DNA of 64,000 nt from Dyadobacter subterraneus (GTDB lineage: Bacteria > Bacteroidota > Bacteroidia > Cytophagales > Spirosomataceae): NCBI RefSeq assembly GCF_015221875.1, contig NZ_JACYGY010000001.1:1240001-1304000 (forward strand), read 5' to 3'. A program made the translations under genes and the position numbers. Of this stretch, positions 1 to 8,555 are shown piece after piece (within the stretch, counting starts at the first letter, position 1; every line of letters starts with the position of its first letter). The notes below the pieces were generated by a model. The model did not search any database, was not told where the DNA came from, and saw only the letters and a list, made by a program, of their open reading frames with translations.

Positions 1-1
1 T

Positions 2-1108
2 GCGGGCTCGGTTGCCATTATTGTAAAGAATGGTAAAATTGCTTATTTCAAAAGTTTTGGATCAGATGATTGGGATACTAAAACACCATTGAAAAAAGAC
101 GCGATTTTTAGAATAGCTTCCCAAACAAAAGCGATCACAAGTACAGCCGCGATGATCTTGTTTGAAGAAGGAAAATTTTTACTGGACGATCCGATCTCAA
201 AATATATTCCTTCTTTTAAAAATCCTCAGATTATTGACAAGTTCAATGAAAAAGATTCCAGTTATACTACCAAGCCTGCAAAAAATGAAATTACGATCCG
301 GCAGTTGTTAACGCATACATCCGGCATTGGTTATCCAAGTATCGGATCGAAGGAAGCGGTTGCGATCTATGCGAAAAATAATATTCCAAGCGGGATTGGG
401 ACAGCACATTACAAACTTGCGGACGTGATTACAAGACTTGGTAAATTGCCGCTTGTGCATGAGCCAGGTGAGCGCTGGACATATGGACTCAGCGTTGATG
501 TACTGGGTTATCTGGTGGAAGTTTTGTCAGGAAAATCGTTGGATAAATTCTTTAAAGAGCGGATTTTTGAGCCTTTGGGCATGAAGGACACTTATTTTTA
601 TTTACCTGAAAATAAGAAAAACCGTTTGGTTCAACTCTATTCCCAGGATAAGGAGGGTAAAACGATTAAGGCTGAAACAAGGCCTGGATTCAACAATGAT
701 TATCCAAAGGAAAACGGTACTTTTTACGCCGGCGGAGCTGGTTTAACTTCTACGGCTTACGATTACGCTATTTTTCTTCAAAGTTTCATCAATGGCGGTC
801 AATATAACGGAAAGAGGATTTTAAGTCCGGCTACGGTTCATTTAATGACACAAAACCAGATCGGTGATGTGAATGCCGGAAGAAATAAATTCGGTCTTGG
901 ATTTGCTATTGCGACGGAAAAAGAAGCAGCAAGAATACCTGTTTCGATTGGGACTTTTGACTGGGGCGGGATATTCGGCACCACCTATTGGGCGGATCCA
1001 AAAGATAAAATTGTGGCATTACTCATGACGCAGAAATATCCGAATTCCGTTTGGGGGGAGATGCAGGATAAGTTTAAGGTGTTGGTGTATCAGGCGGTGG
1101 TGGAATAG
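2..1108 (+). CDS. Serine hydrolase, class C beta-lactamase/esterase family (5' end outside window)
   Basis: The reading frame is open from base 2, so the true start and any signal peptide lie to the left of the window. The visible 368 residues show the serine beta-lactamase/EstB-type fold. An S-x-x-K nucleophile motif (SQTK) lies about 40 residues in. A W-T-Y-G-L-S stretch about 120 residues later takes the place of the usual Y-x-N motif. A C-terminal GGIFGT segment stands where the third K/H-T-G-like motif is expected. Proteins of this family (PF00144) are mostly secreted esterases, D-amino-acid peptidases or beta-lactamase relatives, and the substrate cannot be told from sequence. The gene converges on the acyl-CoA ligase, with a hairpin between them. 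An internal TTG at base 89 is not a credible start because conserved sequence continues upstream of it. Confidence 0.85.
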   Translation, partial: AGSVAIIVKNGKIAYFKSFGSDDWDTKTPLKKDAIFRIASQTKAITSTAAMILFEEGKFLLDDPISKYIPSFKNPQIIDKFNEKDSSYTTKPAKNEITIRQLLTHTSGIGYPSIGSKEAVAIYAKNNIPSGIGTAHYKLADVITRLGKLPLVHEPGERWTYGLSVDVLGYLVEVLSGKSLDKFFKERIFEPLGMKDTYFYLPENKKNRLVQLYSQDKEGKTIKAETRPGFNNDYPKENGTFYAGGAGLTSTAYDYAIFLQSFINGGQYNGKRILSPATVHLMTQNQIGDVNAGRNKFGLGFAIATEKEAARIPVSIGTFDWGGIFGTTYWADPKDKIVALLMTQKYPNSVWGEMQDKFKVLVYQAVVE

Positions 1109-1200
1109 GTTAGGAGGTGTCAGGAGGTGGTCATTTTTTGTCAAGGAGTGGTCAGGAGGTGGTCATTTGATTGTCTTGAAATTGTCTTTTGTTGGTTGTG

Positions 1201-1240
1201 ATCAGGATTTTGTCGGGTTGTTGGTCGGCAAAATCCTGAT
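1201..1240. terminator. Hairpin between convergent genes
   Basis: A perfect 11-bp inverted repeat (ATCAGGATTTT and AAAATCCTGAT) encloses an 18-nt loop. It sits between the ends of two convergent genes and can fold from either strand, so it is probably a bidirectional terminator. The T-tracts are short. Confidence 0.5.
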
Positions 1241-1262
1241 TGATATTTGTGGTTTATTTGTC

Positions 1263-2936
1263 TCAAAATTTCTCACTTAATTCTTTCCTTATCTTTTTCT
1301 TGTCAATTTTCCCGACACTTGTTTTTGGGATTTCGGTTACGAAAATGATTTGGTCGGGGACGTACCATTTTTTGATTTTGCCGGATTCTACGTCTTTTTG
1401 TATTTTATTTTTGATTATTTCCGGCGTCAGAATATTTTCGAAACCGGGCTTGGGTACGATAAGCGCCTGCGGACGTTCTCCCCAACGGACATCAGGCAAA
1501 CCAACTACCGCAACTTCACTCACACCTTCGAGCTGGGATAACAGATTTTCAATATCCAACGACGAAACCCATTCTCCACCCGTTTTGATTACATCCTTTA
1601 CCCGGTCCGAAATCGTTAAATAATACTCCTCATCTATCGATCCGACGTCTCCCGTATGTAACCAACCGTTACCCCAAAGTTTCTCAGAATTTTCAGGATC
1701 TTTAAAATATCCTTGCGTCATCCACGGACCGCGGCCAACAATTTCACCAACTGATTTTCCGTCATGCGGAAGGAAATTTCCTTCATCATCCATGATCCTC
1801 AATTCTACAAAAGGCGTAATTCTTCCGGCTTTAATCCGGTAATGCAATTTGTCTTCTTCCGAAAGATTTTGCTGTTCGTCACTCAAATGCGCAACGGATA
1901 AAACCGGCGCGGTTTCAGACATCCCATAACCAGCGGAAACAGTTATTCCCATCGCTTTTGCTGCTTTTGCCAAACCCGTTGTTAGTGCTGAACCGCCGAT
2001 TAAAACTTTCCATTTCGAAAGATCCGTCACCTTCGCTACTTCACAATTAATAACCATATTCAGGATTGTCGGCACGCAATGTGATAGTGTTACTTTCTGT
2101 TCCGAAAGCAATGTGGCCAGCATATCAGGCTCGTATCTGCCGGGATAAACCTGTTTATTATTCAGCATAGTGGCAACAAACGGAAAGCCCCAGGCATGAA
2201 CGTGGAAAAGTGGAGTCAACGGCATATACACATCCTGATCAGAAAAGGGAAGAGCACGGTAACCGCAGAAATAGGAAATCAATCCCATCGTGTGCATAAA
2301 TAACTGCCGGTGCGAAAAATAAACACCTTTCGGTTCCCCGGTTGTCCCGGTTGTATAAAAAGTGGTCGCCCAGGTATTTTCATCAAAATCAGGAAAATCA
2401 TAAAGCTCGCTTTCCCGGGAAAGCAGTTTTTCATATTCGCCTTCATTCGGGAAACCTGTTTTTATTATTTCAGCATTTTTATCCTGATAAACTATATCGC
2501 TGATGATTATGAATTTAGCATTCGTATTAATCTTGTCTTTTATTGCTTCAAGTATCGGAATAAAATCTTCATGTACCAGAATAATTTTATCTTCCGCATG
2601 GTTGATGGTATATAAAATCTGGGCAGGTGAAAGCCTGACATTGATGGTATGAAGAATGGCTCCATAAGCAGGAACCGCAAAAAAGCATTCAAGGTACCGG
2701 TGTGAATCCCAGTCCATCACGCCCACCATATCGCCGGGTTGTATTCCCAGATTTGAAAGCAGATTGGCAAGTCGGCGGACACGCCTGTTAAACTCAAAAT
2801 AATTCATCCGGAAAATGTTTCGGTATATAATTTCCCTTTGGGGATTATATTTTAAAGTTTGGGCAAGCAATGTTTTTATCAGAAGCGGAGAATCATATGC
2901 AGAGGAAGTACGCGGTATTAATCGGGTTTGAATCAT
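1263..2936 (-). CDS. AMP-dependent acyl-CoA synthetase (fatty-acid CoA ligase)
   Basis: This 557-residue member of the ANL adenylating superfamily should activate a carboxylic acid, probably a medium- or long-chain fatty acid, to its CoA thioester via an acyl-AMP. The phosphate-binding loop TTGTTGEPKG is at about 195-204. The adenine motif GYGMSETAP is near 335, GWLHTGD is near 425, and the C-terminal catalytic-lysine motif KTSVGKIDKKKIRKEL ends the protein. The length is normal for the family. There is no signal peptide, so it is cytoplasmic. It is transcribed alone, divergently from the PLP-lyase gene. The overall pattern resembles the AlkK-like medium-chain ligases, but substrate range is an inference. 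Confidence 0.9.
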   Translation of the reverse strand: MIQTRLIPRTSSAYDSPLLIKTLLAQTLKYNPQREIIYRNIFRMNYFEFNRRVRRLANLLSNLGIQPGDMVGVMDWDSHRYLECFFAVPAYGAILHTINVRLSPAQILYTINHAEDKIILVHEDFIPILEAIKDKINTNAKFIIISDIVYQDKNAEIIKTGFPNEGEYEKLLSRESELYDFPDFDENTWATTFYTTGTTGEPKGVYFSHRQLFMHTMGLISYFCGYRALPFSDQDVYMPLTPLFHVHAWGFPFVATMLNNKQVYPGRYEPDMLATLLSEQKVTLSHCVPTILNMVINCEVAKVTDLSKWKVLIGGSALTTGLAKAAKAMGITVSAGYGMSETAPVLSVAHLSDEQQNLSEEDKLHYRIKAGRITPFVELRIMDDEGNFLPHDGKSVGEIVGRGPWMTQGYFKDPENSEKLWGNGWLHTGDVGSIDEEYYLTISDRVKDVIKTGGEWVSSLDIENLLSQLEGVSEVAVVGLPDVRWGERPQALIVPKPGFENILTPEIIKNKIQKDVESGKIKKWYVPDQIIFVTEIPKTSVGKIDKKKIRKELSEKF

Positions 2937-3084
2937 AATTTTGGTACTTTTAAGGCCTGTGTCCGTAAATAATGGTTAAGCGTTACCGTCGGGTACAAAC
3001 CAGAATAAATATTATTTCAAATTCTGATTTGAGCTTTGTTGTTAATTGTAAAAATAAAAGAAAAAACGTAACATAAACCATATT

Positions 3085-4038
3085 ATGAGCGAAAGTATTC
3101 CGGGAAAAGAAGTAATTGAAAAGGCTCACACACTCATTACGCCATATATTCACAGAACGCCTATCCTAACCTCGCAATTTTTAAATCAGCTGTCGGGAGC
3201 CGAGCTTTATTTCAAATGTGAAAACTTTCAGAAAATCGGTGCATTTAAAGCGCGTGGTGGTTTGAATGCGATATTGTCGCTTTCGACAGAACAATTGAAA
3301 AATGGCGTTACCACACATTCCTCCGGAAATCATGCTCAGGCAATAGCTTTCGCAGCGGCCAAAGTAGGTGCAAAGGCATACATTGTAATGCCAGAAAATT
3401 CTCCATCCGTCAAGATTAATGCGGTGAAAGGATATGGTGCGGAAATTACTTTTTGTAAGAATACGCCGGAAGAACGACAGGCGGCTGTTGATAAAATTGT
3501 AGAAAATACAGGAGCAACTTTTATTCATCCTTTTAATAACTATGAAGTAATCGCAGGACAGGCAACTTCTTCCAAAGAACTTTTTGAAGATTTGGGTTTT
3601 CAACCGGATGCGATTATCGCGCCGGTTGGCGGTGGAGGTTTACTAAGTGGAACTTCCTTATGCGCACATTATTTTTCACCGGAAACAAAAGTTTACGCCG
3701 GAGAGCCGGAAGGAGCGGCGGATGCCATTCTTTCTTTTAAAAGCGGGAAAATAGAAAAAGCGCCTTTTGTAAAAACAATTGCAGATGGCTTACTGACACC
3801 TCTTGGAGATAAAACACTGGAAATTATCAGAAAATATGTGAAAGATATATTCACCGTTTCGGATGAAGAAATTGTTGCGGCCATGCAGCTCATGTGGGAG
3901 CGGATGAAGATTGTTGTTGAGCCTTCCGGAGCTGTTGTGTTAGCGGCCGTACTGAAAAATCCGGAGGTTTTTAAAGGTAAAAAGGTTGGAATAATTATAT
4001 CCGGCGGGAACGTGGATTTGGGAAAATTACCTTTTTAA
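3085..4038 (+). CDS. PLP-dependent serine/threonine ammonia-lyase or serine racemase
   Basis: This fold-type II PLP enzyme has 317 residues. The Schiff-base lysine is K55 in KIGAFKARGG. SSGNHAQ at 79-85 is the substrate loop, and the glycine-rich phosphate loop GGGGLLSG is at 182-189. The protein ends right after the catalytic domain and has no ACT regulatory domain. It is therefore the short catabolic threonine/serine dehydratase or serine-racemase type, not the feedback-regulated IlvA. Likely reactions are threonine to 2-oxobutyrate, or serine to pyruvate or D-serine. The 148-bp gap to the divergent ligase gene would hold both promoters. Sequence does not separate dehydratase from racemase. 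Confidence 0.88.
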   Translation: MSESIPGKEVIEKAHTLITPYIHRTPILTSQFLNQLSGAELYFKCENFQKIGAFKARGGLNAILSLSTEQLKNGVTTHSSGNHAQAIAFAAAKVGAKAYIVMPENSPSVKINAVKGYGAEITFCKNTPEERQAAVDKIVENTGATFIHPFNNYEVIAGQATSSKELFEDLGFQPDAIIAPVGGGGLLSGTSLCAHYFSPETKVYAGEPEGAADAILSFKSGKIEKAPFVKTIADGLLTPLGDKTLEIIRKYVKDIFTVSDEEIVAAMQLMWERMKIVVEPSGAVVLAAVLKNPEVFKGKKVGIIISGGNVDLGKLPF

Positions 4039-4169
4039 GCATAATATTTGAATCCGGAATAATAAAATTGTTTTAATGCTTATGCATATTTGATAATATT
4101 ACCGTTATATGTGGAATGTTATAACTGTGTATTTACATTTGCATCATAAACTATACTTAAATTTTGAGC

Positions 4170-4649
4170 ATGAGAAAATTACTTGTTTTATGTCTTATCG
4201 TTTTTCTGGTTTCCTGTAAGGATAAGGACAAGGATGCTGTTGTTGATCCTGATTTTGCGCCGGGATTTGTTGGTAGTTATTCTACAACAACCATTGACGG
4301 TATCACAACTTCCGTTCACGACTGGGATATTACTTCGACAGAAAAAAACGTTCTGGCAATAAAATATACAAAAAGTTCGAAAATCACGGTGTCTGGTACT
4401 ATTGTGCCTCTTGTGCAGATTTATACATTGACTGCTGTGAAGGCAACTGCTGCTGACAGTTTTACAATTGATGAAGTTGTAGATGTTGACCAGACCACTG
4501 CCGTAGCTTTGAAGCAGCGTCTTCTTGGTACTGCAACGAAGGTGACTAACGCAGCGGGTAATGCTCAGCTAAACATTACTCTTGAATTTACAAATTCCGT
4601 AACAGGAGTAAAAGAACAGGTTTATCTGGAATTCAAGAAGAAAGCATAA
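4170..4649 (+). CDS. Small hypothetical lipoprotein
   Basis: A 159-residue protein begins with a lysine-arginine n-region, a hydrophobic stretch and a lipobox ending at C16 (FLVSC). This is followed by an acidic/lysine spacer (KDKDKD), which fits a Bacteroidota lipoprotein anchored in the membrane and possibly exported to the surface. The rest is a beta-rich, threonine/valine-rich domain that I do not recognise. The ATG at 4170 is preferred to the TTG two codons upstream. TACATTTG at 4134-4141 fits the Bacteroidota -7 element, but I see no matching -33 TTTG. A good terminator follows, so the gene looks monocistronic. Confidence 0.8.
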   Translation: MRKLLVLCLIVFLVSCKDKDKDAVVDPDFAPGFVGSYSTTTIDGITTSVHDWDITSTEKNVLAIKYTKSSKITVSGTIVPLVQIYTLTAVKATAADSFTIDEVVDVDQTTAVALKQRLLGTATKVTNAAGNAQLNITLEFTNSVTGVKEQVYLEFKKKA

Positions 4650-4673
4650 TTGATTAAAAATATAATGTTGAGG

Positions 4674-4702
4674 GCCTGGCGGAATTTCTGCCGGGCTTTT
4701 TT
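4674..4702 (+). terminator. Rho-independent terminator
   Basis: The GCCTGGC and GCCGGGC arms pair (one G-U) around a 9-nt loop and are followed directly by six T. It lies 24 bp behind the lipoprotein stop. Confidence 0.85.
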
Positions 4703-4788
4703 ATGGCCTGATTTTTAGGTAAATGCATTTTATTAATTCGCAGGAATGATTCTTTTTCTTTTGGTATTACAAAAAACATATTCGAACC

Positions 4789-5145
4789 ATGACATTCCTG
4801 TTCCAAATTATTTTCTTTTTTATGACTGCCAACCAGCCCAGACAGGTACTTCTTTTTTCAAAAGATAACAACGAAGTTCTTCTCAAAAAACAACTGGCTG
4901 AATTTGAGAAAAATGAAGCGGGAATGAAAGAGCGCGATATTGAGGTTAAGGTATATAAAGTCTCAACCGAAACTGCCGATACGTTTAAAAGGTGGAAAAT
5001 TAAGGAATTAGATTCTTTTACTTTTATATTGATAGGACGTGACGGAGGTGAAAAACACCGTTCTGGAAACTTTGTTTCACATCAGGATTTATTTGGAAAA
5101 ATTGACGCCATGCCGATGAGGAGAAATGAAATCGGCAACAATTGA
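4789..5145 (+). CDS. DUF4174 domain protein
   Basis: This 118-residue protein has a hydrophobic N-terminus (FLFQIIFFFM) that could be a signal peptide. A thioredoxin-like-sized domain follows, with the DUF4174 pattern: QVLLFSKD near the start, then F-I-L-I-G-R-D-G-G-E-K near residue 85. No CxxC is present, so a thiol-redox role is not supported. Family members are small exported proteins of unknown function. It stands alone between terminators and a short unknown gene. Confidence 0.7.
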   Translation: MTFLFQIIFFFMTANQPRQVLLFSKDNNEVLLKKQLAEFEKNEAGMKERDIEVKVYKVSTETADTFKRWKIKELDSFTFILIGRDGGEKHRSGNFVSHQDLFGKIDAMPMRRNEIGNN

Positions 5146-5253
5146 GTCAATTTTAAATCAAGAAAATTTGATTTAGAAACCGGTTTCCTATCAATTTGCC
5201 GTATCTTTAAATCCTGAATTCGACTTGCAAATTGTATATCCGGGAAGTGTTAA

Positions 5254-5454
5254 ATGGAATTTGAAGAATATCTGAAAGTGAAAAAAATTGACAGCGCCGC
5301 TTTTAAAAAAGCAGATCAGGCAAGATTTCTTGAATGGGAAAGTATTTTTCTGACCATGCATCCGGATAGTTTTACAGCGCAGAAAAAATTTCTTATCAAC
5401 GATATTCGCAGAAGATATCTTCTTTCCAATGAACAGGAAACTGCTAAATCCTGA
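5254..5454 (+). CDS. Conserved small hypothetical protein (66 aa)
   Basis: This short, charged, helix-rich protein contains FLEWESIFLTMHPDSFT and ends in INDIRRRYLL. The composition, the ATG start and the convergent position right against the nuclease gene (stop codons 6 bp apart) suggest a real gene. I recognise no domain. The length and sequence style resemble small cytoplasmic proteins seen widely in Bacteroidota, but that is an impression, not a match. Confidence 0.6.
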   Translation: MEFEEYLKVKKIDSAAFKKADQARFLEWESIFLTMHPDSFTAQKKFLINDIRRRYLLSNEQETAKS

Positions 5455-5459
5455 CAGAA

Positions 5460-8378
5460 TTATCTCCCGCAAATACCTACAAAATCACAATAAGTACAGA
5501 CATTCAAATCATCTGTTTTCCTGAAAGGAATTGTGGGGTCAAGTAAATTATTCAGTATTTCCGTTAAAATTCGCTCTGATTTTTGAATGAAATGATTTGC
5601 GTCCAAACCTTCTGTCAGTTCAAGTGGATTGGCAATCAAATTGGTCGGGTCACGGAAAGAATAAAATCCTGATTTGATAAGATACTGGCCAAATTCATAA
5701 GTTTTGCCACCAAGATTTAGTCCTTTTTCATCCTGCATTTTACGATACATCAGGTACTCATACATCCAGAGCTGACGCACATATCCGGCTTTCCGGTCAG
5801 GGTCAGTAAGTATAATTTCTTCCTTTCTCTGCGGATCAGCTACTTTTTGTTTTCCGGTAAGTTCCACACTGCCCGTTTTATAATCCATTACAAAAAGTGT
5901 CTGGTCATTTTCATCCAGCTCGATCCGGTCAATTTTTCCTCCAATACGAACCAGGGTATCCACATTTTGAAGAACCAGATTTAGTTCAGTACGTAATGGC
6001 TGTTCAGCAGCCAGGATTTTTCTTCTTGAAGTTTGTTTAATCTGGTGATTTAAAAAGGTAAGAATTTGTTGCTCACCTACTTCGTAATATATTTTGTTCA
6101 GGCCCAGATCGGTAACATACCCTTTGAACAACCGGTCAAATTCCTCTCTCAAAACTGATTTGATCTGCTCCCGCGAAGGATCTTTTTCTTCCAGAAAAAA
6201 TTCCTGATCCAGACGTTCCAGACTCGCATGAAGCCAGGTCCCGATTTTGTCCATTCCTAATTCCTCTTCCACATCTTCGGCTTCCTGCACACCCACAATA
6301 TGTTTCAGATAAAACTGCATGGAACAACGAACCAGTTCATTTAAATGAGTAGGATAGAGCCCTTTACCAGAAAGATAATTACGAATTGCCAGCAGCATCG
6401 CAGCATCTTTCGGGACATCTTCATTTAAATTTTCACTGCCAATGGTCTGAAAGGAAACCGTTTTATTTTGAATTGTAATATTAGGATTGTACTGCGACAG
6501 CTCGAATTCTACCTGCTGAATAAAACGACTTTTTTCTCCTCCGCCCGGCGCATCGTTGGTGCTTGTATAAAGCATATGGATTTCGGAAGCGCGCTGTAAT
6601 AATCTGTAAAAGTGATAAGACATAACCGCCTCCTGATGCTGATGCGTGGGAAGTCCAACAGCCTGTGCCGCATCAAAAGGAATAAGCGAATTCTGGCGTT
6701 TGGCCTGGGGTAGTATGCCTTCATTGACAGAAAGGATAATTATTCTGTCAAAATCCAGCGCCCGGGTTTCCAGCATACCCAAAATTTGCAAAGAACTGAT
6801 CGGTTCACCACTAAAAGGAATACGCGTCTGACGGATCAGTTCAAACATAAAAGACCGCAGCGTTTTCAGTGTAATAATTTCCGGCCGGTCTTCAAGCGTT
6901 TGTTCAAATTGTTTTAGTAATGTATAAAAAAGATACAAATACTCCGTTTCCAAAGCATTTTTATATTCCTTGTAAACTTCCCGTAAAATATCAATCAGAC
7001 CATAAAATGTCTGGATTACCAGTTTAGAGTTATTTTTTGGCCAGTGGGTAAAAAGAATTTTGAACAAAGCATTTCCTTGTCCCAATTCCATTAATTCATC
7101 TGAACTCAGATAAACCCTGTTTCCATCGGTAATCTGCCAAAGTGTTTCCTGAATGATCGTATTTGTTTTCTCCGTCAGCAAAGGCCGCAAAACTGCGTGT
7201 TCATAATGCCGGATAAAAGGATGATTCAGTATTTTGTTGATGGATTTGTGGTTGAATTTTGGAATACGAACATTACGTCCGCTTTTATTCCGGAATTCTA
7301 CTACGTTTTGCTGCAATTCAAAAACACTGTCGATCAGCGTGTATAGCATTGAATTTCTCAGCGACAAACCCATTGTGATATTGAGATCTGTGACGCCTTC
7401 ATCCAAAGAATATAACATCGGAAGCAAGAGATTTTCATCCGCAAGCACAATGGCAGTAGGCACAGGTTCAGAAGGATTATCGCCTTTTTTCATAGCGGCA
7501 TAAAGCTGGCCGGCTACTTTGGTTTGAAGCGTCGCATTGGGTACGCCATAAACGATTATATTTTTTTTTGTTGAAAGAAGATTATCTTCCGTCCAGTTCC
7601 AGTCTCCAAATATTTTTAATTTCTGATATTCACGCAGACTTTTTCCAGCTTCCACGCCTGTATTTTCGGACATGTAATATTCGTCCGTGTCCCACAATAC
7701 TTCCGCTCTGCCAGCTTTTACCAGCGCGGTTACAACTCTTTTTTCCGATTCGGTAAAAGCGTTAAATCCGGCAAAATATATTTTGTCATAATCTGTGCGT
7801 TGCAGCAAAAGATTATCTACATCTTCCGCCAGCTGCCGGTATGCCATTCCGCGATACGCCTTTCCGTTTTTTAAAAGTCTTGAACGGAAAGTGCTGTAAA
7901 CGGTTTTTATATTTTCAAAAAGAGAAAAATACTGTTTGCTTCCGTTGCTATTTTTTAAAGTTTTTCCGTCAGGCAAATTTTCCTGCCAGCGTGTTAAAGC
8001 TTTCGCTTCGGATAAGTAGTCGAACAGATAATTTGTGTTAACCAGATACTGATCAATTTTATCAAGATCACTTAACAAAACCGACGCCCAGCCCATAAAT
8101 CTGTCAAACTGAACATCCGGATCGATGGTTTTGAAAGTTTCGTACAATTCAAAAAACAGATGAACAGGATCTTCAATTTCTAATGTACATATGCCTTCAA
8201 CAAAGTCATCAACAGCCTCCACTTTCGGACTCATGACTGCCTTTGTCGTTTCATTCGCCAGTTCCTGCATCACAAAAAATGCAGCACGCCTTGTAGGTAC
8301 TACAATCACAATCCGGTCCAGAAAAGTACCGTTTTCTTCTAAAATATGACTGGCAACTTTGTTGAGAAATGAAGGCAT
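5460..8378 (-). CDS. AddB-like PD-(D/E)XK nuclease of a RecB/AddAB-type system
   Basis: This 972-residue protein has an N-terminal inactivated UvrD-like helicase region (VVVPTRRAAFFVMQEL near residue 27) with no Walker A lysine motif. A C-terminal RecB-family nuclease domain follows. The nuclease part is marked by PTHLNELVRCSMQFYLK, by the catalytic D...D-Y-K-T-G motif near residue 850, and by a terminal cysteine set C961-x2-C964-x5-C970. Together with the earlier cysteine at about 684, this would hold a 4Fe-4S staple as in AddB. The expected role is double-strand-break processing together with an AddA helicase, which is not next door. The gene is transcribed alone. Confidence 0.85.
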   Translation of the reverse strand: MPSFLNKVASHILEENGTFLDRIVIVVPTRRAAFFVMQELANETTKAVMSPKVEAVDDFVEGICTLEIEDPVHLFFELYETFKTIDPDVQFDRFMGWASVLLSDLDKIDQYLVNTNYLFDYLSEAKALTRWQENLPDGKTLKNSNGSKQYFSLFENIKTVYSTFRSRLLKNGKAYRGMAYRQLAEDVDNLLLQRTDYDKIYFAGFNAFTESEKRVVTALVKAGRAEVLWDTDEYYMSENTGVEAGKSLREYQKLKIFGDWNWTEDNLLSTKKNIIVYGVPNATLQTKVAGQLYAAMKKGDNPSEPVPTAIVLADENLLLPMLYSLDEGVTDLNITMGLSLRNSMLYTLIDSVFELQQNVVEFRNKSGRNVRIPKFNHKSINKILNHPFIRHYEHAVLRPLLTEKTNTIIQETLWQITDGNRVYLSSDELMELGQGNALFKILFTHWPKNNSKLVIQTFYGLIDILREVYKEYKNALETEYLYLFYTLLKQFEQTLEDRPEIITLKTLRSFMFELIRQTRIPFSGEPISSLQILGMLETRALDFDRIIILSVNEGILPQAKRQNSLIPFDAAQAVGLPTHQHQEAVMSYHFYRLLQRASEIHMLYTSTNDAPGGGEKSRFIQQVEFELSQYNPNITIQNKTVSFQTIGSENLNEDVPKDAAMLLAIRNYLSGKGLYPTHLNELVRCSMQFYLKHIVGVQEAEDVEEELGMDKIGTWLHASLERLDQEFFLEEKDPSREQIKSVLREEFDRLFKGYVTDLGLNKIYYEVGEQQILTFLNHQIKQTSRRKILAAEQPLRTELNLVLQNVDTLVRIGGKIDRIELDENDQTLFVMDYKTGSVELTGKQKVADPQRKEEIILTDPDRKAGYVRQLWMYEYLMYRKMQDEKGLNLGGKTYEFGQYLIKSGFYSFRDPTNLIANPLELTEGLDANHFIQKSERILTEILNNLLDPTIPFRKTDDLNVCTYCDFVGICGR

Positions 8379-8385
8379 AATGTGG

Positions 8386-8550
8386 CGGTCGGCTTTCGGC
8401 TATCAGCAGTCGGCTTGAACAATGGAAATATTATGAGTTTTTGTAATGTAACGACTTATAGCTAAGCCTTCGTTCTGTCAAAACAGAAAAAGTTATATTG
8501 TATTAAGTGTAAGAAGCTATAAACTGACAGCCGATTGCCGAAAGCCGACA
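8386..8550. repeat. MITE-like intergenic inverted repeat
   Basis: GTCGGCTTTCGGC at 8388-8400 and its exact complement at 8537-8549 bracket about 135 bp. Inside them lies a second, shorter inverted pair (CTTATAGCT and AGCTATAA). It encodes nothing and fills most of the gap between the nuclease and porin genes. It resembles a small non-autonomous mobile or REP-like element. Other copies in the genome would be needed to prove mobility. Confidence 0.5.
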
Positions 8551-8555
8551 GCTTC

